Assembly: GCA_020226215.1 (NCBI GenBank) | Contig: CM035227.1 | Coordinates: 6,751,343-6,815,342, forward strand | From: Sindora glabra | Lineage: Eukaryota; Streptophyta; Magnoliopsida; Fabales; Fabaceae | Length of the DNA: 64,000 nt | Direction of reading: 5' to 3' | Shown here: positions 10,930-23,256 of the stretch, one piece after another | How positions within the stretch are numbered: the stretch's first letter is position 1 | How the letters are laid out: each line of letters begins with the position of its first letter | Translations under genes and position numbers: made by a program | The notes under the pieces: model-generated | Database searches by the model: none | What the model saw: only the letters and a program-made list of their open reading frames with translations | What the model was told of the DNA's origin: nothing

Positions 10930-11654
10930 TGTCACGGGCCAGCGGCTCACCAGCCAAAACTGTGCAGCGCATGCTTGCCACTCTTGGCCAACATGCCAAC
11001 CTTCCAACATTAAAACCCATGTTTGGCACGCTTGGGTAAAGATAGCAGGACATCATGCCAATATCATATGTTGTCGAAGCGCTCGCGCATACTAGACCGC
11101 AGGATCCTTCCACACAAGAAGCCTCTGTGTACTACGGACCGAAAGGGACAAATGAATAGGGAGAGGGACATTCTGTTCGTTTGGTTTATGCCTCATTCCA
11201 TAGTTTTAAGTGTGCAAGGGGATGGCCACAAGCTAACACACTCTGTCCCTAACTCAGTGTCCAAGCACCCCACAGGCCCTTGGAGCACTCCACCCCCTTA
11301 AAGAGCATTTTGAACAAAAGCCCTCCCGCAGGAAGATGACATACTTTTTTTGAGTTGTCATAAGCTCTTTTCGCCGTGCTCTGGGTGTCCGTTCATCACG
11401 AAAACCAACCGACACAAAGATAAAAATGCAAGGATTCCAAATATGGTCTCGTTGAACCCCACCAGATTCACGAACCTTTCGAAATGATCAAAATACCCCT
11501 AAACTTGGCAAAATCAAGAAAAATAGTACGCAAGTCGGATTGATCCCAAATTTCAACCACAGGACCCTCATAACATGTTGGATTTTTCTACCAAGTCTCG
11601 TCTTAATCCAAGCATATTTTCCCGTCGAACTATCACAACTACCAACTTGTGACA
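10930..11654 (-). mobile_element. Single LTR of a truncated retrotransposon (725 bp)
   Basis: The LTR begins TGTCAC and ends GTGACA on the plus strand, a perfect 6-base terminal inverted repeat of TG...CA type. It is followed on its inner side by a 2-base spacer and the primer-binding site, so it is the 5' LTR of a minus-strand element. The 3' LTR and most of the interior are gone. Its outer flank is a TA microsatellite. Confidence 0.78.
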
Positions 11655-11655
11655 T

Positions 11656-11657
<2 letters not shown>

Positions 11658-11710
<53 letters not shown>
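11658..11710. repeat. (TA)n microsatellite
   Basis: An uninterrupted TA run of about 53 bases directly outside the LTR. Confidence 0.95.
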
Positions 11711-11724
<14 letters not shown>

Positions 11725-11753
11725 CTAGATATTAACCCATGCAATGCACGGGT
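11725..11753 (-). mobile_element. Helitron-like 3' terminus
   Basis: On the minus strand, the hairpin ACCCGTGCATTGCATGGGT is followed after a short AT spacer by CTAG and then T. A GC-rich hairpin a few bases before CTRR, inserted between A and T, is the signature of plant Helitron 3' ends. The body would extend to the right. No matching TC 5' end could be fixed; a weak candidate is TATATATAGTAGGC near 15575-15590. Confidence 0.5.
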
Positions 11754-14700
11754 TTTTAACTTTTCATTTTTAAAGACATATTAAAATTCAATTTGTATAT
11801 AATATAATATATAAATTAGAGTTGAATCTTAATACTTTGGACATCTATTATCAAAAGTACACTATGGAATGTAAATTTCAACTAATTCTATCTTAAAATA
11901 TAAGGATTTATACAATATCCTCACAAATTTTAAAGTATTAAATTTCTTAAAATTTTATTATTTTAGAATATAAGTGACAAATTAATTGAAAATAATAACA
12001 ATTTCTTTTAGTGCGTTGGATGTAAATTTCAACTGCTCTATAATATACTTGTAAGGTATCCTTTTAAAGCTAAATAATTATTATTTGAAGATTTGCTACT
12101 AATTACATTTGCTAAAATAAACGTGACTTCTACATGTATCATCAAATATATGCTAAATAATAAAAAAATGGAGCCAATAAAAAAATTCAAATCCTTAATT
12201 CTCATTCTCAACATTCAATGCCCTCCAATCCAATAGTGTCCATAAAGCAACTGAGGTCATATACTTATTGGAATAAAAAAATAAAATAAAACAATTGGAA
12301 TGGACGCATGCATCAAATATTAAAACACTGTTATAAACTAGCTAGTTGTTAAGAAAGAAATACCCTTATGAGAAAAGAAGGAAGGTAGTGCTACATGAGA
12401 ATAAAAAGAAGACTCTCCCAAATGATGAATATGAACAAAACCTAAGTGGTTGACCAAGTAGTGTCAGAAAATATAGGTTATCACATTAGATAATTTCAGT
12501 GATAACATGAGGAAAATATTGGTTCCTAGATGGATGGTTATTTATAAATGAAGAAAGACAAACCTGCAAACATTGCTCCACAAGCTAACGACACCTTGAT
12601 AAATCACCGCTTCTATAATATCTAACACTCAGAAGATAGAGTTTCTCTCTCTATTGCAAAAGGCTGTTGCTGTTGGCTAAAGAAGTTGCAGACCAGAACA
12701 GTAGTTGCATTAACATATAAGGAACAACAAAGTACAGTCTTTATATTGCTGCCAGTGCAAACAAAGCCAATCTTTATAACAAAAGCAATGAACTAATAAT
12801 TGTCATTACAAATTAGGTAGAGAGATGATTCCTCCAATTTCAAGCTTATTTTTTGTGTTCCATAATATCCTTCCACTATTTTAAATTTTCATTGACACTG
12901 CTTTGATCATCTTTCTAATAAATATAGTACCTTTTTTTAATTAAAAATGTTCTTTCCACAATAAAGACTTCACTTTTCTAGCATAATATTAAATAAGATA
13001 GGATGTCAAGCAATAATACAATTAGTGTCTACTATGAGTACTGCAGCTTTACACTCATTTTGACTTACTTGGAGAGGAATAATTATGGAATATTTAGTCA
13101 TTCTTAGACATATTTTGCTTCTTGATATAAACTAACACATCTAAAACCAAAATTACTATAATTAACATACTAAGAAATCCAGAAAGGAAAGTAAGAAATC
13201 TATTAAACAAATTGATATGAAGAAAAAAGAGAAGAAAATACCAGCAAGTTGAGGCTACATTAGATGTAAGATAAGGTGTGAGTTTCTAAAGATATAACAT
13301 ATTCAAAGTACAGGGATGAATTTTTGTAATAAATAAAATGCATTTACCTCTAATATAAGAATGCTTAAAAATGATGACAATTGGAAACAACATTCCAATT
13401 TCAACATTTAAGCTTGAAAAAATGAGGGACATAATGACAATTGGAAACATAGCCTATATCATCAATTTGTAAATTCAACTACCAACAAATGATAATTGAA
13501 AAGCAAAACAAATAATAACCATTTTTCCAAAATTTAATAAGGCACCAAAAAGATAAAAAACTTAAAAGGACTAAAACTAATTATGCTAAAAGAATTAATC
13601 AAGGGACCAAATGAATATTCTGATAAGGGGATAATATTTAAATAATAGCCATTCTTCATATGATTAATCAAGGTACCAATTTTATAACTAATTCCATCTA
13701 TCTCATAAAAATAAGTAGAAGCAAAACTCTAAGGAGAATAGAATATGCAATTGGATTACTTCCACATCTGCTTCAATGCCTTCCTAGGTTTTATAGAGGA
13801 AAAAAATGATATGTGTGTGTTTAAGGCTTAGAAATATAGATAAAATGAAAATCTACCTGGCAGTCACTGGTCTATGGCCTATCTAAAAGTTAAATGTCTC
13901 TCATATGGTCAAACCCAACATTTTCAACCTTCATTAAGTATAAAACTTGTTGTAAGGATGATTGTTTGACTATCCTTGTGTATCTGTTTCATAATTTCTT
14001 ATAAGTTTTTCAATTTTGAAGAGATAAATGGTGATGGACTGTTAGCTTAGAATGTTACAATGGATTCATTGGTAACAAGTGCCATTGAAAAGCCTGTTAT
14101 AATGGATGCATACTATGAAATGGTACAACTTTGTAAAATTGCTGAGGAAATTATGTGCAATGATAATATTGAGATAACATTTTTTATTGGTGATGAAGAA
14201 TTTTTGCCTGTCAAGGAAAAAAAGATATATGTATGTTTAAGGCTTAGAAATTTTTTCACAAAATAAATTAAAATTTGAAACTAAAATTTCAGTGCTAGAA
14301 TTGTACTATTTCAAATATTAGCAAAGAAATGTCATTATAGAACCCTAAAAAAAGTAAGAAAAAGAAAATCACCACCGGGAGGAATAGGCATATAAACAAA
14401 AGCAACACTACCTATAGGATAGAGGAAAGACGATGACCACAAAGAACTGAACTGAAAAATGACAAAATAGATGAAATACACAAAGGAAGGTAATTTTATC
14501 TGCAACAATAATAGATAGAAATTAACCACATTCACTTTCAAATTTTGACAAAATTTAAAAACTCAATAAGAATAGAAGTGGACTAATTTGGACAAAAAAA
14601 ATCAAAGACTAATATGGAAATGATCAAGAAAAGTAGCTCAAATGTTAAATCTAGAGATATCCAATTAAACTCAAGCATTTTATCAAACACCTGACATGCA

Positions 14701-14820
14701 TTAGGAACTATGACACTCAATATTCAACATTACACACCAGTTGAAGTCCATCCATGGCTAAAAAGTGGAGAAAAATAATCCAAGAAATGCTATTTGTCAT
14801 TGTACTAGAGATGAAATGAT
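11754..14820. other. AT-rich region, possible Helitron body, no gene seen
   Basis: No protein family could be recognised. The short open frame at 14060-14266 has no recognisable motif. A phrase GTTTAAGGCTTAGAAAT occurs near 13820 and again near 14232, so some internal duplication has happened. Confidence 0.45.
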
Positions 14821-15395
14821 GTAGTGCCTGGGATTGAGGCAAATTGATGGAATGGAGAATTGGACACAACTCTAAAGTAGGAAAATACAAATCAGTGAAG
14901 ATTGTGTCATCATTCCTGTTTAAAATGGAAAATGCAAGATATTAGTGAAATTTTTTCAAAAAGGAAAACATCTAAATAATATAGAAATATAGCAATTTGA
15001 AGAATTTAGGATTAGCCTCAACAACATGGCAAAATCAATGCATGGGATTGGGCAAATTGATGGAATGGAGAATCGGACGCAACTCTGAAGTAGGAAAATG
15101 TGAATCAGTAAAGATTGTTTCATCATTCCTTTTTAAAATGGAAAACACAAGAAATCAATGGAATTTTTTTCAAAAAGGAAAACATCTAAACAATAGAGAA
15201 ATATACCAGTTTGAAGAATTTAGGATTGGCCTCAGCAACATGGCAAAATCAGTGCCTAGTATTGGGGCAAGCTAATGGAATGGAGAATCGAACACAACTC
15301 TGAAGTAGGAAAATGCTAATCAGTAAAGATTGTGCCATCATTCCTGTTTAAAATGGAAAACGCAAGAAACCAGTTAAAACCTTTTCAAAAAGGAA
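14821..15395. repeat. 214-bp tandem array, about 2.7 copies
   Basis: The landmark AATGGAGAAT recurs at 14851, 15064 and 15279, giving unit lengths of 213 and 215. Each unit also carries CTGAAGTAGGAAAATG, ATTCCTTTTTAAAATGGAAAA-like and TTCAAAAAGGAAAA phrases and a TTTAGGATTGGCCTCA-like phrase. The short frame at 14997-15275 is a by-product of the repeat. Confidence 0.88.
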
Positions 15396-18300
15396 AATGA
15401 AAGACATCATCTCCGTATTAGCGAGTGGGGTGCAATGCTAAAGTAAAGAAAGTAATGATTTCCATATGAGAGAATACTGTACACACTGAAAATTTTTGGA
15501 TCATCAGTGATATGCTGAAATGCATGGCTAATATATTATTACGTAGATATATTTTAGGCAAATTCCACAGCATATATATATATAGTAGGCAAGTTCTATA
15601 ACACCCTAAGGTTTTGGAACGGAGGAATAATGTATGTTAACACTTTTATTAGAGGTGGAAAATTTTAAAATAGTCCTTTTAACTTACTGAAATTTCAAAT
15701 TGAGCCCACAAATAAAAATTATTTTTGCCTCCATTTGCCTTCCAAGATAACACGTAAGAAGTAGTTTCAATTTTTATATTATATTAAATAAAACAATTGA
15801 TACAATTTTTTAATTTAGAGTAATTAAAATTGGAATGATTATTTGTTATGTACTATGAATTTAATTTAAAGTTTAAAATTGAGAAACTAATATAATCTTT
15901 ATATGAATTTAATTTAAAGCTTAAAATTGAGAAACTAACATAATCTTTACACTTTATAAGAATTGTAACAAAATATTACCATGATAGTATTATTAAAATA
16001 AAAGTAGCTATTTTTTGCGAGAAAGAAGTAATAAATTTTACAACGTTCAAGAAACATACTGCATGCAAAGTAGTTTCACACAAGTAATGTGCATTTTTAG
16101 TGTAATGATAAGAAAGTATAATTAACGATTATAAATTCAATAATTGATTATTACCTATTTAAAAAATGTTTGATTCTAGTTTTAAAAAATTTTATTAATT
16201 AATTATAAATAATAATTTAAATGAAAATAAAACTACTTAGAGCAACTTGTTTTCTAATCATAATTTAAAAAAAAGAAATTTTTAATTTTATACCCATATT
16301 AACTTAATTTATTTATTCTTTTTCTTTCACTATCTTTTCTCTCTAATAATATAAATTTTAAATTTTATATTCATATTAATCTCTTTTTTATTTTAAATTC
16401 ATAAATAAATTTTAAGATTTATAATTTAATTTTTAGTAATTTTTTTAAATTAGTGAATACTAAAATAAATATAAATCCTAATTAAATAAAAAATTTAACT
16501 TTATTATTTATGAAAAATTATTTAAATGACTTAAAATATATATTAATATACATAAATTAAATAACATATATCATTTATTTAAATTAATAATACATATTAA
16601 ATAATACATATGCATAATTTCTTTTACAAATAATAATATAAAAAATAAGAATGATTATATGTATCTTATTGTTATTTTTAATAATTTAATAATAAAAAAT
16701 GATTTTTTTATGCATCATCTAGATAAGAACTACTTATATCAATGGATTATTAATTAATGTTATCAAATATAAGATAAATTATGTACCATCCATTACTTAA
16801 AAGTTAATTATTATAATTAATTATTTTTATTGTTGTACTAAATAAGCTATTGAACTAGCTAAATTTATTGTATATTAAAATATTTATTAATTATTAATAC
16901 GTAGTAAGTTATATTAATTCTAAACTTTCAATTATAAATATTTTTAACTTAATCAATTGTGTGAAAATTTAAAATAGAAAGAAAAAAATTATAAAAATAA
17001 AAATAAATAAATAAATTTCATGCTAATTCTCTTATTATTAAAATTAATTGATGGACATTAATTTAAATATATTGTAACTATTAAATGAATATCAAATAAA
17101 GAGTATAAATTTAACTTAAGTAAAGCAAATTTAAAATAATGTTAATCGATCTCACCATTAAAAATATTTATATAAATGCTATACTATTATGTTTGGACGC
17201 ATCCCAAAATCATATTACTGTCACATTTATGGATGTCGTCTCATCTCCCTTCGCGTCTTGGAGTTAAGCTCTTTTTCATAATTTTCCTCAAATTATTCAG
17301 CCTGTTTTAAAATATATTTGATTTGCAGAACTTAAGCATGGCAAATGCACAACACACCACCTGTTTTGGGTTCTAAAACTCATACTCTCCTAAAGACACC
17401 GTAAACTTCACCTATATTTTATCAATTTTAGCATAATTAACTGCTTAAATTTATGTTTTTTCACTTGTATTGCTACAAACCGTTTAGTAAAATCAGGACT
17501 AACTCCTTGTTTGAATTAAAAACAAAGTTTTATTTCATTTTGGAATATATTTCTTATTTAAATAGTGTTTAGGTTCAAGTAAGGGAATTTTATTTTATTT
17601 ATAATTTTTATTTTAATTATATTTGTGCCATTATAAAATTCATCAAATTTAATTAAAATTTTAAAAAAATTATCTCATTCAATGTAAATTACATATTATA
17701 TAGAAAATTTATCTTTTTTTATTATATATTTAACATAATATTAATAAAATTTACTTTTTAATTAAATTGTATATATTTTCTAATACATTTCTAGAAAAAA
17801 TTATTTATAAATAAATTAAAATTAATATTTTAAATATATTTTCTAAGTAATAAAATTAATTTATTGATGAATTCAACACCTTATGTGTGGAAGTATGCGA
17901 GATCGAACAAATTTGCATAAAAGAAACTAATCAACTGCGAATGAATTGAGTAAGAAGAAAGTCAAATCACTAGAATACGTATCCACATTAATGACAAAGA
18001 ATACAAGGAATTGGGGTATAAAGATCCGAACCAAATGACACAATTAATTTTTTATGAGAAAAAAAAGTAAAGATATTAACTAATATGTTGAATAAAGTTT
18101 GAGTAAAACCCACAAAACATTTTGTTATCAGAATCAGAGGGTCTTCGTAGGAGTTAACTTTGTCATGATACCCATACCCATTCCCTTGGAACATCTTCTT
18201 CGGATTCAAGGGCTCTTTAAACAAACACCTCAATTACCGCGGACAAATTTTCATTTCCATGCCTGCCTCAACTACAATAAGAATTGCAATTCTTTCCTGT

Positions 18301-20269
18301 TTTCTTTTTCAAAATATGTACAACGTACAAATAGAAACTTTAGAACAACTAAGGAGGATACGGAAATGGAAAAGAGTAAACTACAAACAGCACAAAGAGG
18401 CAAATAGTGACACGAAGGTAAAGGAAAAGTGGAACAAACAGAGGAAGAGAGAAAAAATGGGGGAAAATAACACAAGAGAGAAGCAACACAAAAACAAGGA
18501 AGATGAGAAAAAAGTGAAAAAAATAAAAGAAGAAATTAAATTGAAGGGTGATAGAGAAAGGATAGGTAAAAAAAAAGTGCTGGTAGGAATTGGATTAAGA
18601 TAGAATGACAACAAGAAAGAAAAGAGGTCGATGAAAGAAAATAGGTGCGAAGAGAGACCAAAATTGGATAAAGAAAGAAAAAGGATGAGGCAAAGAAAGA
18701 TGAGAAAAATTCAGAAAAAAAAACTCTCGCAATGGCTATCCAAGAAAAGGAGGAAGACTCCCACACACGATGAGGAGAAGAAGTAAAATGCGAGCAAAGA
18801 CCACAGCGACACCTCTTCTAGGGTTCGCAAATGCCAAATTTACTAGCGACTATTGAGAAAGGTTACATATTGGTTCAAGATGTAAGAAAGTATAGTGTAA
18901 AAGGAATAGATATCGCATTTTATGATGTATAATTTATAGTTGAATAGAAGTAATGTACAACGACATTAAATTCAGGTAAATTTCAAATTTCACTCCACAC
19001 CATCTTTAAATCCAATTCCCTACGAAGATATCCACTATTATGGTTTGAGTAATACTATACACTCATTTTCTTCTCAAAAATTGTAGAGTTTATAGTTTTT
19101 GTAAATCTCATTTTTTATTAAAAAAGAAATGAATGATCACTCTTCTTTTTAAAGAGTCCAATAAATATTAGAATTGTTTGGATTTTTTTTTGGAAATTAT
19201 TTTTAACAATCATTTTTGGATTTAATAAAAGTAAAGAATAGAAGATGCTCAAAGGAGTAAATAAGAAAATATTTCATTTAAATGCAAAATTAGTGTGAAA
19301 AATAAAAGAATAAGTTAAGAAAATATCTAAAAATTATTCCTATTTTTTCATTTTTAAGTTATATATTTAAAGTTATGATTTTTAAAAATAAATTATTAGA
19401 AATAGTTATCAAATAAGAACTTCTATTTTCAAAAATATAAATAAACAAATAACTATTTTAAAGCTAATAAATATACAATCATATTCTCTTTTTTATTTTC
19501 TACCCACATTGCTTTCTGAGCTTTTGGTTTAAACTTGTGCATATGACCAGTGACAAGTTCAATCTCTCAATCTAAAAAAAAGTTTAAACCTAAAAAATAA
19601 GAGTGCAAATGAATCAAGCAATTTGAAGCTTGAATTTGAACATTCCAAGTTCAATAAGAAATTTGAACCTAATAACATATTACTTGAATGAATTAATGTA
19701 AACTTATATTAGCTCATGTTCAAGTTAAACTTGAGATCAATTTGGAATTATTCAAGACTAATCATGTTCAACTCAAGTTCAAGTTCATTTATTTTTTACA
19801 AGTTAAAACGTGATTATATAGATGTTTAACTCAACTCAATTTATTTGCAATTTTGTTAACAAATAAGATCAAATAATATTTAAACTATTTTAAATGTGAT
19901 TATTCAACCTTTGGGTCCTGTGTTGAATAGCATAAGAGCACCATAGATCAAAATTAAGGAAAATATCGCTATACAACGTGATTAGCAAGCTGCAAAAGGA
20001 ACAAAAGAAGTTAGTTATAAAGCTCAAAGAATGGAGTCTCTATAGGAGGGATGATGATTGAGTTTACAACACCTCCTTACCCTCTTAATTTAAGTATGAA
20101 AGGAGATAAGAAAATTACAAAAGGCTATGCATCTATGGTTGAAGATTCTTTTAATGGTGGAATTAGGACTAATGGCCCAAATAATAATATAGTTATGACA
20201 TGAATATGAAAGAATTTTGTCTTATTAGGTGTTTTCCCACTTTACAAGTATTTTCTTATGATTATTAAT
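15396..20269. other. AT-rich intergenic DNA with one purine-rich stretch, no gene seen
   Basis: 15600-17900 is extremely AT-rich. 18360-18800 is strongly purine-rich on the plus strand; the lysine- and glutamate-rich frame at 18259-18603 and the opposing frames are consequences of this composition, so I do not call a gene. At 18850-18925 a segment with GGTTCAAGATGTAAGAA...GTGTAAAAGGAATAGAT resembles 48900-48970. Confidence 0.5.
18360..18800. repeat. Purine-rich low-complexity tract
   Basis: The plus strand is almost continuously A/G with repeated AAAGAAAGA and GAGAAAAA phrases. Confidence 0.7.
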
Positions 20270-21738
20270 AAAATATTTGGCTGGATTTGTCAGAGGTAGG
20301 AAATAAAGAGTTTAGTAGTCATATTAAATAGCTTGTATCATTAAGTCATCCTAATATGATTGTGCTGGTTGAAACCAAAACATTAATGAAGAAAGCTCCT
20401 AGCATTTTTTATCAGATTGGCTTTAAGAATATTATAACAATTAAAGGTCGAGATACTTGGAGGTATTTGATTAGCTTAAAAGGAAGATGATGTATCTTAT
20501 AAAGTGATTAAATAAAATTCTCAATTCTTGCATGTTAAGATCGGTATGGATCAACAAGCTTGCCTTTTTACTACTATTTGCGTGTATCTAATTGTTGATT
20601 TGAAGAATGAAGTTCTTGATTGTTTTCATTGATTAGCATAGTCAATAACAAAATCTTGGCTTCTAGCAAGGGATTTTAATGATATTTGATGTGGTAGTGA
20701 AAAGAAAGGGTGATACATTTAATCATGGTTATTGTTAAAAATTTAATGACCTTATTAACTATTGTAACTAGATTGATTTGGAATGCCAAGGATTAAGATT
20801 TACATGACAAGGTTTAAAGTTGTAAAATTTTGTCAAACTATTTGAAAGCCTTAATTATGCATACTACAATACAAATTGTCGAATCCATTTTGGTAATGCT
20901 ATTATAAAGACTTTACCTAAGATTTATTTTGATCATTATCTGATTTTGGTTGATTGGGTAGGTGTTACTGGTAATAGAAAAGAACATCTTTTTTGCTACG
21001 AAATAGCCTACCTTTAATATAGAAATTATAATGGCTTTATAAAGAGTTCGTGGGATAGTAATAAGGATATTCAATAGACTATGGATGAATTTATTCCTAG
21101 AATTAAAGATTAGAATATTAGTGTGTTAATGTGTTTAGTAATATTAAAAAGAGGAAAAAAATCTCACTAGCTAAAATAAAGGATGCTCAAAAAGCTATGG
21201 AGAGGAATTTGTGCCTCTATCTTGATGAGTTAGAAAAAAATTATAAAGGGAACTAAAAGAATTCTTACATCAAAAAAATTATCTAGTATCAAAAGTCCAA
21301 GGCTAAATGGATAGAGGATGATGATTGTAATACTAAATACTATTACGCTAAAATAGTGGTTCAAAGGTGAAAGAATTAAGTTACCATGTTGCGAGGGACC
21401 TGCTATTAGACAAATGGTGACCAATTTTTACAAAAATTTATTTTTTGATCGAGATTGAGTAGCTTATAATTTAGAAGATTTTCCTAATCTACAAATCCTT
21501 AAGAATCAAATTGATACTTTGAGTAAGCCAGTGATAGATATAGAAATTAGAAGAATTATATTTAATAAGGATCTTATAAAAACTCTAGCACTAAATTGAT
21601 TACCTGCATTATTTTATCAGTTAAATTTGAATGTGTTGAACCTTTCTATCTGTAAACTTGTGAAAGAGGTTTTTTACTAGGTAAAAAGGTGTAACTAATA
21701 TTAATTCAACCTTACTTTAATTCCTAAAGTTCAAAAGC
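20270..21738 (+). pseudogene. Second LINE relic: endonuclease and start of reverse transcriptase
   Basis: Plus-strand frames give GNKEFSSHIK and NMIVLVETKTLMKKAP (about 20305-20400), ARDFNDI in place of GDFNDI (about 20665), LRFTWQGL-like sequence (about 20800) and PKIYFDHYLILVDW (about 20915-20955). These are the endonuclease blocks of plant L1 elements. NLTLIPKVQK just before the gap is the opening block of the reverse transcriptase. Stops and frameshifts are frequent. The gap at 21739 removes the rest. The 5' limit is uncertain. Confidence 0.72.
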
Positions 21739-21838
21739 NNNNNNNNNNNNNNNNNNNNNNNNNNNNNNNNNNNNNNNNNNNNNNNNNNNNNNNNNNNNNN
21801 NNNNNNNNNNNNNNNNNNNNNNNNNNNNNNNNNNNNNN
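21739..21838. other. Assembly gap of 100 N
   Basis: One hundred N characters. A round number usually marks a gap of unknown true length, so distances across it are not reliable. Confidence 0.98.
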
Positions 21839-22023
21839 TATTTAATACATATTTAGAATTGAACGAAATAAAGTTATAAAATAGCTTTGAAATTTCAAAA
21901 ATCTACTATTTCAATTTAAAGTTAAAATAATTTTCAAGAAATGCCTACAACAGTCTGTGGACTACATTCTAGTTGTTATCCTAATAAGGACACATGTAAA
22001 CATTAAAAAACGTCAATTCGATC

Positions 22024-23248
22024 CAAGGCCATGTCTAAATAATTTGGGGCCTTAAGCAAAAACATTAAAGGAAACTAGCATAATATAAATTATCAAATTC
22101 TCATATTATTCTTCTAATCTTCTGAACTACAAAATTACTTATAAAAATTTTATAATCAAGTAACTCCATTATTTCACTCTCAATAGATAATATGACTAAT
22201 CCATTTAATCTATCTTATAATATAATTAATCTCATATGATATTTAAGCAATTTTAATTTTGAGAAACTTCTTTCAGTAATAATAATTATTATAGGTATTA
22301 TTAATAATATTGTATAAGTAATGTATGCATTTGAAAATAAATCTAATCTCTTAACATAGTTTAATACTTCTATTGGAGTATTAATTTCTTCCATTAACAC
22401 ATTTCTCATATTGCTCCAAAGTATAAAAATTAAATAGAATAACAACAACAATAAAAATATAAATAATATAGATGTACAAAGTAAATAGAAAAAAATAATG
22501 AAATGATAGAACCTGGAAACTTGAAAATGAAGAGAATTGCATATCATACTATCTACTGCAACAATTTGATATCAATTTATTTTGAGAATTCACTTTAAAA
22601 GAGAATGAAGATAAGAGTTTGAAAAGAGAACAAAATCTGAGAGTTAAAAAAATTTGAAGAGAAAATATTAAAAATATGTAGTATATATAGTTAAAAAAAA
22701 TGACTCTTATAAATTATAATATTAGAAATTATTAATTGGTAATAATGTGCAAATCTGTAATTAATTAGGAAATAATTCCAAAAATGTATAATTAATTTTT
22801 TTATAGTCATTTATTTTGTATAATCATACAAAAAATTGTAACCAATTGAAAAATAAATCCTCAATTATTCTCCAATTAGTCATTTATTTTATATAGTCAT
22901 ATAAAAAATCTATAACTAATTATGAAATAATTTTAAAGAAAGTAATTATTGTTAGATTATTAATGTGTAACTAATTTTTTTATAGTTATTAGTCATTTAT
23001 TTTATAGTCATACAAAAAATCTACAATCAATTAGGAAATAAATCTTCAATTATTCCCCAATTAGTTGCAAATTGTATAATCAAACATAATGACTATACAA
23101 ATAATCTCAAAGAAAATAATTACCATTACATTTTAAAGTTTACCTAATTGACCAATGATTGTACAAAATAAAAAAAAATTATAAGTGAGGTTTAGGAAAA
23201 ATTAGGGACCTAAGGAAAGGGCCTTGCCTACCCAAAGACACGACCCTG
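22024..23248 (-). mobile_element. Non-autonomous hAT transposon with 8-bp target-site duplication
   Basis: The ends are CAAGGCCATGTCT on the left and, reverse-complemented, CAGGGTCGTGTCT on the right: 10 of 13 bases agree. The flanks carry a perfect 8-bp duplication ATTCGATC (22016-22023 and 23249-23256), the length hAT transposases make. Inside, on the minus strand, lies only the C-terminal part of the transposase. The middle of the element is AT-rich repeated sequence. Confidence 0.9.
22090..22420 (-). pseudogene. hAT transposase C-terminal (dimerisation) relic
   Basis: The minus-strand frame contains VLNYVKRLDLFSNAYITYTI, then ERSFSKLKLLKYHMR and, after a frame break, RLNGLVILSIESEIMELLDY. 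This matches the C-terminal dimerisation region of the zinc-finger MYM1-like group of hAT transposases (usual pattern ERSFSKLKLIKxYLRS...RLxxLAxLSIE). The catalytic core and zinc finger are absent, so the element depends on a transposase made elsewhere. Confidence 0.8.
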
Positions 23249-23256
23249 ATTCGATC

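Noticed and set aside
10635..11301. Several overlapping frames on both strands
   Set aside because: They lie in the LTR and leader of a retrotransposon, have no known domain and overlap each other.
11540..11728. Frame ending in a run of Tyr-Ile repeats
   Set aside because: The second half is the translated TA microsatellite and the first half is LTR sequence.
18259..18603. Lysine- and glutamate-rich frame of 114 residues
   Set aside because: It follows from the purine-rich composition; no start context, domain or neighbouring exon was seen.
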